A stretch of DNA of 64,000 nt from Clostridiales bacterium (lineage in GTDB: Bacteria; Bacillota; Clostridia; Christensenellales; CAG-138). The translations under genes were made by a program, and so were the position numbers. Within the stretch, counting starts at the first letter, position 1. Each line of letters starts with the position of its first letter. The DNA is taken from NCBI GenBank assembly GCA_019416935.1, contig DXWI01000009.1, forward strand, positions 1-64,000. Reading direction: 5' to 3'. Shown one piece after another: positions 1 through 6,741 of this stretch. Below the pieces are notes generated by a model. It was given only the letters and a program-made list of their open reading frames with translations. It did no database searches and was not told where the DNA came from.

Positions 1-30
1 CACGGAAAAAGAAGAAATCTATATAAACGC

Positions 31-73
31 AAAAAAGCGGGGTGCCACCCTTTTCGGATGACACCCCGCTTTT
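31..73 (-). terminator. Rho-independent terminator of the relaxase operon
   Basis: A 10-bp perfect stem (AAGCGGGGTG with CACCCCGCTT) is followed on the minus strand by a run of six T. It lies just past the last minus-strand mobilization gene, so it probably ends that transcript. Confidence 0.8.
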
Positions 74-82
74 GCTATGCCA

Positions 83-262
83 TTATTCTGTTTTTGCCTC
101 TTGCTTCTCTATTTCTCTCTGCTTCTTCCATTCAGAAAACTCCCGCTGCCCTTCCTCGCTCTCATAGAAGGCCAGAATGTCCGGCAGGATGCAGCGGGCT
201 ATTGCTTCGATCTGGTGCTGGGGAATATCGGTGTTGTTGATCAGCTTTTTTCTTCTACCCAA
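83..262 (-). CDS. small mobilization-associated hypothetical protein
   Basis: This is a short acidic, Glu/Lys-rich protein of 59 residues whose C-terminus is a charged helix (EEGQREFSEWKKQ). I recognise it only as the kind of small protein found behind MobV relaxases in gut Firmicutes elements; no function can be given. The start is set by GGAGGT four bases before a TTG at 262-260. The frame is open further upstream to 373, but that would overlap the relaxase and has no ribosome site. It is the last gene before the terminator. Moderate confidence that it is translated, low on the exact start. Confidence 0.5.
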   Translation of the reverse strand: MGRRKKLINNTDIPQHQIEAIARCILPDILAFYESEEGQREFSEWKKQREIEKQEAKTE

Positions 263-290
263 ATGTACCTCCGTGTTTCTCAAAGATGGT

Positions 291-1247
291 TTACAGATCG
301 CGATCTTTGGGTCGCTGCTGGCGCTGCTGCTCTCTGAGTATCCGACGCACCTCAGGGGGAATACTGTCCACAAACCGCCGCAGCCGCTCGTTATCCTTTT
401 TCAGTGTCAACACCTCCATCTGCTTCTGTATGCTCTTTTCGCTGTTGACCTTTTCCTTCAAGCCCTCGTTCTCCTGCGTCAGATAGTCGATGGTGGCTTG
501 GTATTTCTTCATCTGTCCCAAATGCTTTTCCAGCCGGGAGAAATATGGCCCCACCATCTCCAAAATTTCGTCTCGTTTTTTCCCGGCGTTCAGCACCCCG
601 ATTTCCGACACCGCCTTTTCTATGGCCTGCTGTTGCCGGGTGAGGCCTACGGACTGCTTGAACAACCATGTAGGAATGTGCTTGCGCTTGGTGACAAGGG
701 CGCTCTCGCCCCGCTTGAGGACGGGGAACACCTTTTTCATGTGGGCGTGAAACTCGTCCTGCCATTTTGAAAGCTGCGCCCGGTTGCCCAAAATCTCCTT
801 TGCAGACAGCCGCCCGTCCTCTGTGATGGGGGTAAAGCACAGGTGAAGGTGAGGTGTTTTTTCATCCATGTGTACCACAGCGGAAAAGATGTTCCCCCGG
901 CCCACCTTCTTCTCCATAAAAGCTACCGCTTCGGTGAAGTAGGCTTGTACTTCTTTCTTGCTTCGGCCTGTGAAGAACTCCGGGCTGGCGGTAATCAGCG
1001 TGTCCACAAACATAGTGCTGTCCTTCCTGGTACGGCACCCCACCGCCTTGATGCGAGTGTCAATTTCCTTTCGGTACTTCTGCGTAGGCTGAATAATGTG
1101 AAAATTGTCCTTGCTTTTACTGATGTCAATATCGGGATTGCTGGCGTACTTCTCCTTTGTGCGCTCGTGGTGGGCTTCCAATGCCCCTGCCGGCCCCGCC
1201 TTGTGTTTGGCAAAGCGTAAAATTGCGTGCTGTGCTTTTTGTGCCAT
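291..1247 (-). CDS. MobV-type relaxase (Mob/Pre plasmid recombination protein)
   Basis: This relaxase should nick the element's origin of transfer and pilot one strand during mobilization. The N-terminus (AQKAQHAILRFAKHK) and the metal-binding His motif near residues 124-136 (HMDEKTPHLHL) are those of the Mob_Pre/MobV family. The C-terminal third is a charged coiled coil, which in the family helps dimerize or bind partners. At 318 residues it seems complete for the short form. An excellent AAGGAGGT site precedes the ATG. A small HTH-like gene ends 9 bases upstream and a small ORF follows. Its likely partners are the MobC-like protein at 4488-4691 and the repeats at 4009-4487, now separated from it by rearrangements. 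Confidence 0.9.
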   Translation of the reverse strand: MAQKAQHAILRFAKHKAGPAGALEAHHERTKEKYASNPDIDISKSKDNFHIIQPTQKYRKEIDTRIKAVGCRTRKDSTMFVDTLITASPEFFTGRSKKEVQAYFTEAVAFMEKKVGRGNIFSAVVHMDEKTPHLHLCFTPITEDGRLSAKEILGNRAQLSKWQDEFHAHMKKVFPVLKRGESALVTKRKHIPTWLFKQSVGLTRQQQAIEKAVSEIGVLNAGKKRDEILEMVGPYFSRLEKHLGQMKKYQATIDYLTQENEGLKEKVNSEKSIQKQMEVLTLKKDNERLRRFVDSIPPEVRRILREQQRQQRPKDRDL

Positions 1248-1256
1248 TGTACCTCC

Positions 1257-1424
1257 TTACCGCTTACGCTTGACCCAGACAATGTCATAGTCCAGCACAT
1301 CCGCAAGCTCCACGGCTTCTTGGTATCGCAGGGAACCCCGACGCAATTTGCCGGATAGATTGGGAACGCTGCGGCTCCAATCGTAATCGTCGTACAGCCT
1401 ATCCACCACCTCTGTCATGGTCAT
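1257..1424 (-). CDS. small HTH-like/DUF6471-type protein, 5' end disturbed
   Basis: The 55-residue product (TMTEVVDRLYDDYDWSRSV, then LRYQEAVELADVLDYDIVW) resembles the compact helix-turn-helix proteins that accompany mobile elements in gut Firmicutes. The coding sense of the N-terminal part (DAIANIREQMEKFG) lies in a different frame, inside the truncated parB. It is separated from the ATG used here by about 16 bases that look inserted or rearranged. The gene is therefore probably N-truncated, or is read from an internal ATG at 1424. It sits 9 bases before the relaxase start. Function is probably DNA binding, by inference only. Confidence 0.55.
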   Translation of the reverse strand: MTMTEVVDRLYDDYDWSRSVPNLSGKLRRGSLRYQEAVELADVLDYDIVWVKRKR

Positions 1425-1914
1425 GCCAGAACGGACGATAGCCGAACTTTTCCATCTGTTCACGGATGTTTGCAATAGCATCCCAGTTGGTTCTGTCAAC
1501 AACACCAATGGCAAGCGTGTAGTCATCCAAGAAGGCAAACGCCTTTTCGGACGGAAGTAGGTTCTCACGTTGGATGTTGCTGTCTACCATTAGGATGATT
1601 GCTTCTTCATCCGTCAGGTCCCGAACGAACACGGGAAGCTTGTCTAAACCAATCTGCTCCGCCGCGGCTTTTCTCCGATGACCGCTGATGATCTCATACT
1701 CGCCCTCCACCTTCTTCCGAGCAAGCAACGGTGACAAGATGCCATACTCCCTCACGCTCTCTATCATCTTCTCGTCCGGTTCGGCTCGAAACGGATGGTC
1801 TCGAAAGCTATGTAACTGCTTGATTGGTATCTCTTGAACCGACTCACCCGTATTGGGAATGCCGAACAGTGCATCCACGCTCGGCAAGGTGATCGGTGGT
1901 TTCTTTGTAGCCAA
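1399..1914 (-). pseudogene. parB: ParB/Spo0J-type partition protein, truncated by deletion
   Basis: The ParB N-terminal domain is clear: PIKQLHSFRDHPF, then YGILSPLLARKK, then the CTP-binding signature SGHRRKAAAEQIGL and MVDSNIQRENLLPSEKAFAF. Right after that signature the protein should enter its HTH domain. Instead it changes to unrelated sequence (LDDYTLAIGVVDRTNWDA) that runs into the 5' part of the small downstream gene. The HTH and dimer domains are lost, so specific centromere binding should be lost. A TTG at 1914 with GAGGGGGAA upstream is the better start; the GTG at 1977 has no ribosome site and lies within an inverted repeat. The break looks like a deletion fusing parB to the next gene. 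Confidence 0.7.
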
Positions 1915-1936
1915 TATGATTCCCCCTCTTTGTATG

Positions 1937-1986
1937 TACTCATTTTGAGTATGTTTCGATAATTGATTTGTACTCACTTATGAGTA
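1937..1986. promoter_or_regulatory. two TACTCA/TGAGTA inverted repeats (operator or parS-like)
   Basis: TACTCA-N3-TGAGTA (1937-1951) and TACTCA-N4-TGAGTA (1971-1986) sit about three helical turns apart. They lie between the divergent parB and the small plus-strand gene at 2051. Paired arms of this kind are typical of operators for dimeric HTH proteins. A partition site is also possible. Confidence 0.55.
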
Positions 1987-2050
1987 TTTTATCAACGCCT
2001 ATTGCTCAATATCTTTCCATCGTTTATAGTATTTGTTGGGTGATAATCAT

Positions 2051-2194
2051 ATGGCAGGTAAAGAAGAAGTCAAATATATGTTGGAAGTTTCAAAAACAAC
2101 CGCTACAGAGCTCGCTAAAATGTTGGAGATCAACAAGCAGAGTACAAGCCTGTCAGCGAGGAATTTCGCCCCAGCCTTGAAAGGTCTTTGGTGA
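2051..2194 (+). pseudogene. small XRE/HTH-like gene, truncated at a rearrangement junction
   Basis: A short plus-strand frame encodes VKYMLEVSKTTATELAKM followed by LEINKQSTSLSA, which reads like the first helices of a small Cro/XRE-type DNA-binding domain. After about residue 36 the frame runs into sequence that, on the other strand, encodes the serine recombinase, so the natural C-terminus is lost. It is divergent from parB with paired inverted repeats between them, as expected for a self-regulating repressor. It is only 47 codons long and may be a relic. Confidence 0.45.
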
Positions 2195-2453
2195 TGACCG
2201 TATCCACATGACCGGCTTCGATTTCCACAAGCATCCGCTGAAAGCCGGGACGGTTGTTGAACTCAACGCCGCTGTACCCATCGTCAATAAAATAGGTCGG
2301 GTTCGGAAAATGCCGGGACTTAGCGTACTCCATTAACATGATCTGCTGATGCTGAATGGAGTTCGATGGGTCATCCTTGCCGCCTTTTTCCTTGGTGTCC
2401 TCTACGGACAGTCTGCAATAAAGTGCTGTGATTTTGTCGGTTGCCCTTGCCAT
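2130..2453 (-). pseudogene. large serine recombinase, N-terminal fragment
   Basis: The first 95 or so residues are the catalytic N-terminal domain of a TnpX/Tn4451-like large serine recombinase: ITALYCRLSVEDTKEKGG with the catalytic Ser in YCRLS, then FIDDGYSGVEFNNRPGFQRM and VITKDLSRLGRN. After SRLGRN the sequence becomes nonsense (SSLTGLYSAC, stop). The rest of a protein normally above 500 residues is missing, and the break abuts the plus-strand gene at 2051. AAAGGAGG seven bases upstream fixes the ATG. It cannot recombine DNA in this form. Confidence 0.85.
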
Positions 2454-2526
2454 ATTATTATCCTCCTTTGTCGGGGCAACTGTCTGAACAGGGTTGGATT
2501 TTGGGTTTATATCAAGAGCGGCGTCG

Positions 2527-2922
2527 TTACTCATCGGCGTCCTCCGTGATACCTGTATCATCATCGGCGGCGTTCTGCTCCATGATGCGTTTGAGCTTTC
2601 TATCGAGGGTTTCTGTTCCCTCATAGCTGCCTGTCACCGTGTATTCCGTACCGCCATGCTCGTCCACGATTTTGATGTCGGGCAGCCAATAGGCGGACGG
2701 ATTTTTCACCACAATGTTGCCCTTGTCATCGAAAGAAAACTCTCGCTTGGGGGCATCATCAGGGCGAGACTCGACCTTGGCATAGGGGTCTGGATTGGAG
2801 AAATAAAAGGAACGAATTTCGCCGCCATCCTCACCGCTGTCAAAATCGTCATCCGCAAAAATCTCGTCCAGTTCCTTGTCGGTCAGTTCGATGATCTCAT
2901 CATCCTTTTTCTTTTTATCCAT
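2527..2922 (-). CDS. conserved conjugative-transposon protein of unknown function
   Basis: This is a 131-residue, highly acidic and soluble protein (KKDDEIIELTDKELDEIF at the N-terminus, SAYWLPDIKIVDEHGGTEY in the middle, TLDRKLKRIMEQN near the end). It has no signal peptide or membrane segment. It is of the kind encoded immediately before serine recombinases in Tn4451-like and other gut elements, and the truncated recombinase does follow here. AAAAGGAGG upstream of the ATG supports translation. I do not know its function. Confidence 0.75.
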   Translation of the reverse strand: MDKKKKDDEIIELTDKELDEIFADDDFDSGEDGGEIRSFYFSNPDPYAKVESRPDDAPKREFSFDDKGNIVVKNPSAYWLPDIKIVDEHGGTEYTVTGSYEGTETLDRKLKRIMEQNAADDDTGITEDADE

Positions 2923-2972
2923 AGGTCAAAGCCTCCTTTTCGTTCATTCCCATTTTTTCAAGGGATTGGCAC

Positions 2973-3488
2973 TTAAAGTAATCCCTCATCCATCAGCATT
3001 TCAAGAACTCGTGCTTCTCGTTCAAACATCATCGGATTGTATGGACTACCTTGTACATTACGATTCTTTTGAATAGCAAGGATGGGGTCAACAAATTCCA
3101 GAGCATAATTTTCCGCCGCTTCGTAACCATCCAGACGTTGGGAAACCATTTCATTTTCCACATCGCAGAGGAAATAATAATTATCCTGAACAAAGCATTC
3201 GGACGGGTCTTTGTCACTTCTCTGAATGCGATGTACAAGTCCAAATTCTTTTACAGTCTCAGGCTTGACCGCCAAACCGGCATCTTCACGGGTTTCACGG
3301 ATCATTGCAACGATGGGGGATTCCTCACCCTCAATACCGCCGCCCGGAAATTTGTAATAGTCATATTTTAAGCTGTGAATCATGGCAATCTTTTTCCCAC
3401 TAATGATAATGCTTCGTGCCGAATTTCGCACAAAATTGCGGGTGCAATGATCGTAATCATGCTTATCCATTTCAAATAATACTCTCAT
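2973..3488 (-). CDS. Nudix hydrolase (cargo)
   Basis: The 171-residue protein should hydrolyse a nucleoside diphosphate linked to another moiety (substrate unknown). The Nudix box spans residues 50-72, GGIEGEESPIVAMIRETRED with AG after it; the usual E-E before the second Gly is E-D. The ATG at 3488 has GGAGG five bases upstream, while the in-frame ATG at 3524 has none. It follows a second Nudix gene by 28 bases on the same strand, and the two seem to form a small operon. AT-rich like the rest of the cargo and unlike the chromosome. Confidence 0.85.
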   Translation of the reverse strand: MRVLFEMDKHDYDHCTRNFVRNSARSIIISGKKIAMIHSLKYDYYKFPGGGIEGEESPIVAMIRETREDAGLAVKPETVKEFGLVHRIQRSDKDPSECFVQDNYYFLCDVENEMVSQRLDGYEAAENYALEFVDPILAIQKNRNVQGSPYNPMMFEREARVLEMLMDEGLL

Positions 3489-3516
3489 ATAGCCTCCGAT
3501 GCAGCGCACTTTTCTT

Positions 3517-3969
3517 TTATTCACTTCGATTTGCTTCCATCAAACGGCAATTCAATTCATACAGTGCTGTGCGATTTGAATCCCATTTCAGTTTATTGTT
3601 TGTTTCTTCATAGGTCAGCCAAACGCACTCGGTATGTTCGTGAGAAAGTTCAATATCTTTTTGGCACTCAAAACCGAAAGTGTATTCAGGAATGACATAG
3701 ATATCCTTGCCCCAATGCCGGCGGTGCTTTTCCGATATAACTGTAGCAGGAATATATGCCAAACTCTTAAGTTCCACCCACTTGTCAGAGCACACTCCAC
3801 CTTCTTCAAAGGTTTCTCTTTTTGCCGCTTCAAATGGCGTTTCGTTATCCTCACCGCCCCCGGCAATAAACTGCCATTGGTCGTGATCTGCACGATGCAG
3901 CACGCAATAATATAGGCAATGATTGATGATACGGTATGGTATGGAAAGAATTTGAAATGGCACTCTCAT
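3517..3969 (-). CDS. Nudix hydrolase, dATP pyrophosphohydrolase-like (cargo)
   Basis: The 150-residue product has a complete Nudix box at about residues 38-59 (GGGEDNETPFEAAKRETFEE then GG). The aromatic-rich N-terminus (QILSIPYR) resembles NudB-like dihydroneopterin/dATP pyrophosphohydrolases. The ATG at 3969 has GAGGAG seven bases upstream. It is unrelated in detail to the neighbouring Nudix gene, so the pair is not a recent tandem duplication. Two Nudix enzymes beside a HAD hydrolase and a nucleotidyltransferase suggest a cargo set acting on nucleotides or nucleotide-modified compounds; this is inference. Confidence 0.8.
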   Translation of the reverse strand: MRVPFQILSIPYRIINHCLYYCVLHRADHDQWQFIAGGGEDNETPFEAAKRETFEEGGVCSDKWVELKSLAYIPATVISEKHRRHWGKDIYVIPEYTFGFECQKDIELSHEHTECVWLTYEETNNKLKWDSNRTALYELNCRLMEANRSE

Positions 3970-4008
3970 GATATTTCTCCTCAGCACGAATGTTTTTTGA
4001 GATAGCAA

Positions 4009-4487
4009 AACAGACGGACGCCGTCAATGGTCGAGATGAATGGCTGCGCCGCCATTGACAGCGTCCGTCCGTTTCGCTTTTGGGCAGACAAGGCGGCGTT
4101 TGCCGCCGATTCCCATTCGGAAAATGGCGCTTGCTATTATGAAAAGGACGAATAGCAAGCAAATCAAGTGGGGCCCCACTTGAGAAAATCGCTGTGCTTG
4201 CCACCTGCTGAACTTGCAGAATAGCAAGCACAGCAGGTGTATCTACACTCTGCGATTTTTGCAAAATCCAGTTTGCTTGCTAACCCCATAGATGGAGTTA
4301 GCAAGCAATGCACGGCGGTACCCACTCCTCATTGCCTGCCAACGGCGAAACGCACTTGGCAAGCAATGCTCGTGTTTATACACCCGTGCAATTTTGTTGG
4401 GGAAATGCCCCCAAACCCCTGAACGATTTCAGAGAAATCGGCTGTGCAACGTTGGCGCTATTCCTTGCAAAAATCCTAATAGGGCAA
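4009..4487. other. repeat-rich non-coding block, candidate origin of transfer
   Basis: Between the MobC-like gene and the Nudix genes lie nested perfect inverted repeats. They are an 18-bp stem with one mismatch (4013-4030 with 4052-4069), GCTTGCTATT (4129-4138) with its complement (4151-4160), the 20-bp palindrome TCAAGTGGGGCCCCACTTGA (4164-4183), GCTGTGCTTGC (4191-4201 with 4224-4234), interleaved CACCTGCTG (4202-4210 with 4231-4239), and TTGCTTGCTAAC (4273-4284 with 4297-4308). GCAAGCA recurs at about 4155, 4224, 4301 and 4362, like an iteron. No convincing gene lies here. Position beside MobC and presence of a relaxase fit oriT; the nic site was not identified. Confidence 0.6.
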
Positions 4488-4691
4488 TCACAACTTTTGC
4501 GCTTTTTCCTGCTTAAAACTTTTCTCGCCATCGACAGTTGGGAAAGTCCCCTCCATAGCCATAGTGCGAAGATAGGCACTAAGATTATCCGTGCCGGACT
4601 CCATCATTCGCTGCTTGATGGTAGCAAGCTCTTTTTCGTCTACAAAGAATTTGACCTGTATCGGTCGCTTGCGATTTCTGTTATTCGGCAT
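4488..4691 (-). CDS. MobC-like mobilization protein, short
   Basis: The N-terminus (NRNRKRPIQVKFFVDEKELA, then IKQRMMESGTDN) is that of a ribbon-helix-helix MobC-type relaxosome accessory protein. At 67 residues it lacks much of the usual C-terminal half (family members are commonly over 100), so it may be truncated, ending in FKQEKAQKL. GAGGAAA upstream of the ATG supports the start. MobC normally binds oriT and helps the relaxase open the DNA, and the repeat-rich block lies directly downstream. Confidence 0.65.
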   Translation of the reverse strand: MPNNRNRKRPIQVKFFVDEKELATIKQRMMESGTDNLSAYLRTMAMEGTFPTVDGEKSFKQEKAQKL

Positions 4692-4713
4692 AAAATTTCC
4701 TCACTTGCTTGTT

Positions 4714-5325
4714 CTATAAAATATAAAGCAGCTCAGATAACTTGTTGATCTGATAATCCACAACCCCTTCACCAAACTCTGCACCTTGATATTTTGCAAG
4801 CCCGTTCTTAATCCAAACAGTTTTCATTTCCAGTGCTTTGGCAGGGATCATATCATTGTCCAACCGATCACCGACCATCACGCTTTCCTCGGCACGACAC
4901 CCTGTGATTTCAAATGCTCTTTCAAAAATTTTCTTGTTCGGTTTGGAATATCCGATTTCTGCGGATGCAGCAATCACACCAAAGAACTTCCGTAAGCCCC
5001 AAAACTCTAGGCGTTCGGCTGTCCCAGAACTCTGATTTGCGATAATCCCAAGTTGATACCCTTTACCACAGAGAGCAGCCAGTGTGTCGTGTGCATCTGA
5101 GTAGGGAACTTCATCTTCCGAGTGCCACGGCGTTTTCGTTAATCCCAAATGCTTGATCGCGGCAGAATTGCCATCAAGACCTTGCTTTGCGAAAGCAATA
5201 CGGGCATCGTCAAATTCCTGAAAGGTGATACTGGTGCCGGAAATCATATCTCGTACCCGATGATCATAGGCGGCTGCTTCATCAACGAGTGTCGAGCCGA
5301 CATCAAAGAAAATCCACTGGGCCAT
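4714..5325 (-). CDS. HAD-superfamily hydrolase (cargo)
   Basis: All four HAD motifs are present in 203 residues: DVGST (motif I, Asp8), ANQSS (motif II, Ser99), Lys128 in SKPNKK (motif III) and GDRLDND (motif IV, Asp153). The second Asp of the usual DxDxT is Gly10. That Asp is the general acid/base of HAD phosphatases, so the enzyme may be a dehalogenase/phosphonatase-like variant or a weak phosphatase. The start overlaps the end of the upstream nucleotidyltransferase by 23 bases, so the two are probably co-translated. Substrate unknown. Confidence 0.85.
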   Translation of the reverse strand: MAQWIFFDVGSTLVDEAAAYDHRVRDMISGTSITFQEFDDARIAFAKQGLDGNSAAIKHLGLTKTPWHSEDEVPYSDAHDTLAALCGKGYQLGIIANQSSGTAERLEFWGLRKFFGVIAASAEIGYSKPNKKIFERAFEITGCRAEESVMVGDRLDNDMIPAKALEMKTVWIKNGLAKYQGAEFGEGVVDYQINKLSELLYIL

Positions 5326-6100
5326 GTGAAATCCCCTTTGCTTGTACTAGTTCATGTTCCAGCACATCTGCAAAGCGCTGTATCGGCACTGCGAGTGTTT
5401 CTGCATAGTCAAAGGTCAGTTTATCCTCCTTATATTTCAGCGGATTTCTGCGAACCCTTAACGCATATTGCATGGCGTCTGCATCGGGGCAAAGATTATT
5501 TTCCAATGCCCATTCTGCGGCAGCGGTCTTTGCGATGATTCTGCCGGTGCGAAGGGTATAAATGCACCGCGCAATATCCAGCAGCCAGCCAAATGTGTAG
5601 AAGCTCCGTCCGGTGCTCTGTGCATATTGTCTGATTGTTTCATAGTGGTGTTTCACATCGGCATACAGCTCTTTGAAAGCGGGATAATTCAAGTTGTTTC
5701 TAATATCCGTTCCATACAAAAGAACGCCGCTCTCGACCAGCTCTGCCATGCAAAAGCTGTCAAACACATAACAGTCGGTAACTCTTTCTCCGCTGGTTCC
5801 CCAATATACGACCCGGTCAGACGTCCCCGAAAGGAACGCATCTAACGTGAGCATACCGCCTTCAAAGGAACTGTAATAGAGGTTGCCCGACTCATCTGCA
5901 AGCATCGCTTGGCGAAGTCCCACAAGCGATTGTGCCTGTCCCTCACTCATTTGGCTATCCGTCAAAACGAGAATATCAAGATCACTCCATCCTAATTTGA
6001 AATCATCTAGGACGGATGAGCCATACAAATAAATCGACGGCTTAACATCTGAAAGAATACTGCTGATTTTGCGAACCATCTTATCTATTGCACGTTGCAC
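5303..6100 (-). CDS. AadA-like nucleotidyltransferase (cargo)
   Basis: The 265-residue protein has the polymerase-beta-type nucleotidyltransferase signature GSS (27-29) followed by SDLDILV with Asp40 and Asp42. The C-terminal half resembles the DUF4111 domain of ANT(3'')/AadA aminoglycoside adenylyltransferases. It might adenylylate an aminoglycoside or another small molecule; resistance should not be assumed from sequence alone. It is the first gene of a unit with the HAD hydrolase and has its own strong promoter with a palindrome at 6212-6255. AT-rich compared with the chromosomal genes to the right. Confidence 0.8.
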   Translation of the reverse strand: MQRAIDKMVRKISSILSDVKPSIYLYGSSVLDDFKLGWSDLDILVLTDSQMSEGQAQSLVGLRQAMLADESGNLYYSSFEGGMLTLDAFLSGTSDRVVYWGTSGERVTDCYVFDSFCMAELVESGVLLYGTDIRNNLNYPAFKELYADVKHHYETIRQYAQSTGRSFYTFGWLLDIARCIYTLRTGRIIAKTAAAEWALENNLCPDADAMQYALRVRRNPLKYKEDKLTFDYAETLAVPIQRFADVLEHELVQAKGISHGPVDFL

Positions 6101-6211
6101 AACATTTCGCCTCCATTCATTCCAGTCTGTCCGAAGGAATAACTTGTTGACCGCTGTCCATATTGAATGTACAAGACAATAAGTTTTTCATCCGACGAAC
6201 CTCTTACTTAC

Positions 6212-6255
6212 ATGTGTGTACACACATTATAGCACAGCGATAGCTCGGTTTTCAA
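6212..6255 (-). promoter_or_regulatory. sigma-A promoter with 16-bp palindromic operator
   Basis: On the minus strand TTGAAA (6255-6250) and TATAAT (6231-6226) are 18 bases apart. The perfect palindrome ATGTGTGTACACACAT (6227-6212) overlaps the last two bases of the -10 and covers the expected start site. A repressor dimer bound there would block transcription of the nucleotidyltransferase and HAD genes. Confidence 0.75.
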
Positions 6256-6551
6256 TAGGCTTTTCGAAAGTCAGCGCCTTAAAATGTAACTTTTCTGTGT
6301 TCGCAAGCCGATTTGATGGTTTTTATGCTGCCGGACATACTCTGCATTGAAATACCCACCTATCGGTTTTACCGTTTTGTGGTGTAATTAACGCAATCGC
6401 AAATATTCATGCTCATCAGGGAACGATGTTCATTATAGCGTGATTTACTGTTTCGTGAGGATTTTACAACGAGGGTGACAACTACTTCACCCATTTCACT
6501 ATCCTTGCCTTACAGAGCAGAAAACAAGCGTTTTTTGACCCTTAAACGCAC
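6256..6551. other. AT-rich intergenic stretch without a supported gene
   Basis: No frame here has a ribosome site or recognisable protein sequence. There are scattered promoter-like hexamers on the minus strand (for example TATAAT around 6434-6439), but no good -35 partner was found. Confidence 0.4.
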
Positions 6552-6595
6552 AAAAACAGGCAACATCCAACCGAAGTTGAATGTCGCCTGTTTTG
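6552..6595. terminator. bidirectional terminator-like hairpin
   Basis: A long imperfect stem (CAGGCAACATCCAAC with GTTGAATGTCGCCTG) and a CGAA loop is flanked by AAAAA on the left and TTTT on the right. It could end transcripts from either side at the border of the mobile region. Confidence 0.6.
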
Positions 6596-6613
6596 TCCAA
6601 TCCTGTTTGCAGT

Positions 6614-6654
6614 TGCCGATTTCGTAATTTTCTCAAATTACTGTCTTATCGGCA
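6614..6654. repeat. nested inverted repeat at the mobile/chromosome border
   Basis: TGCCGAT (6614-6620) pairs with ATCGGCA (6648-6654), and inside it TAATTT (6625-6630) pairs with AAATTA (6635-6640). Base composition changes from AT-rich to GC-rich immediately to the right, so this is a candidate boundary or attachment-related structure. Confidence 0.4.
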
Positions 6655-6741
6655 CACGCCCGATCCGCGCGCGGGCTTGATCTTTTCGGCGATGGGTGTT
6701 ACCATCAGTCGAACGGCGAAAATCGGAAGGAGTGACCCGCC

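Noticed and set aside
1968..2180. Alternative plus-strand frame starting at 1968
   Set aside because: It overlaps the inverted repeats and the HTH gene at 2051 in another frame, and its product is not protein-like.
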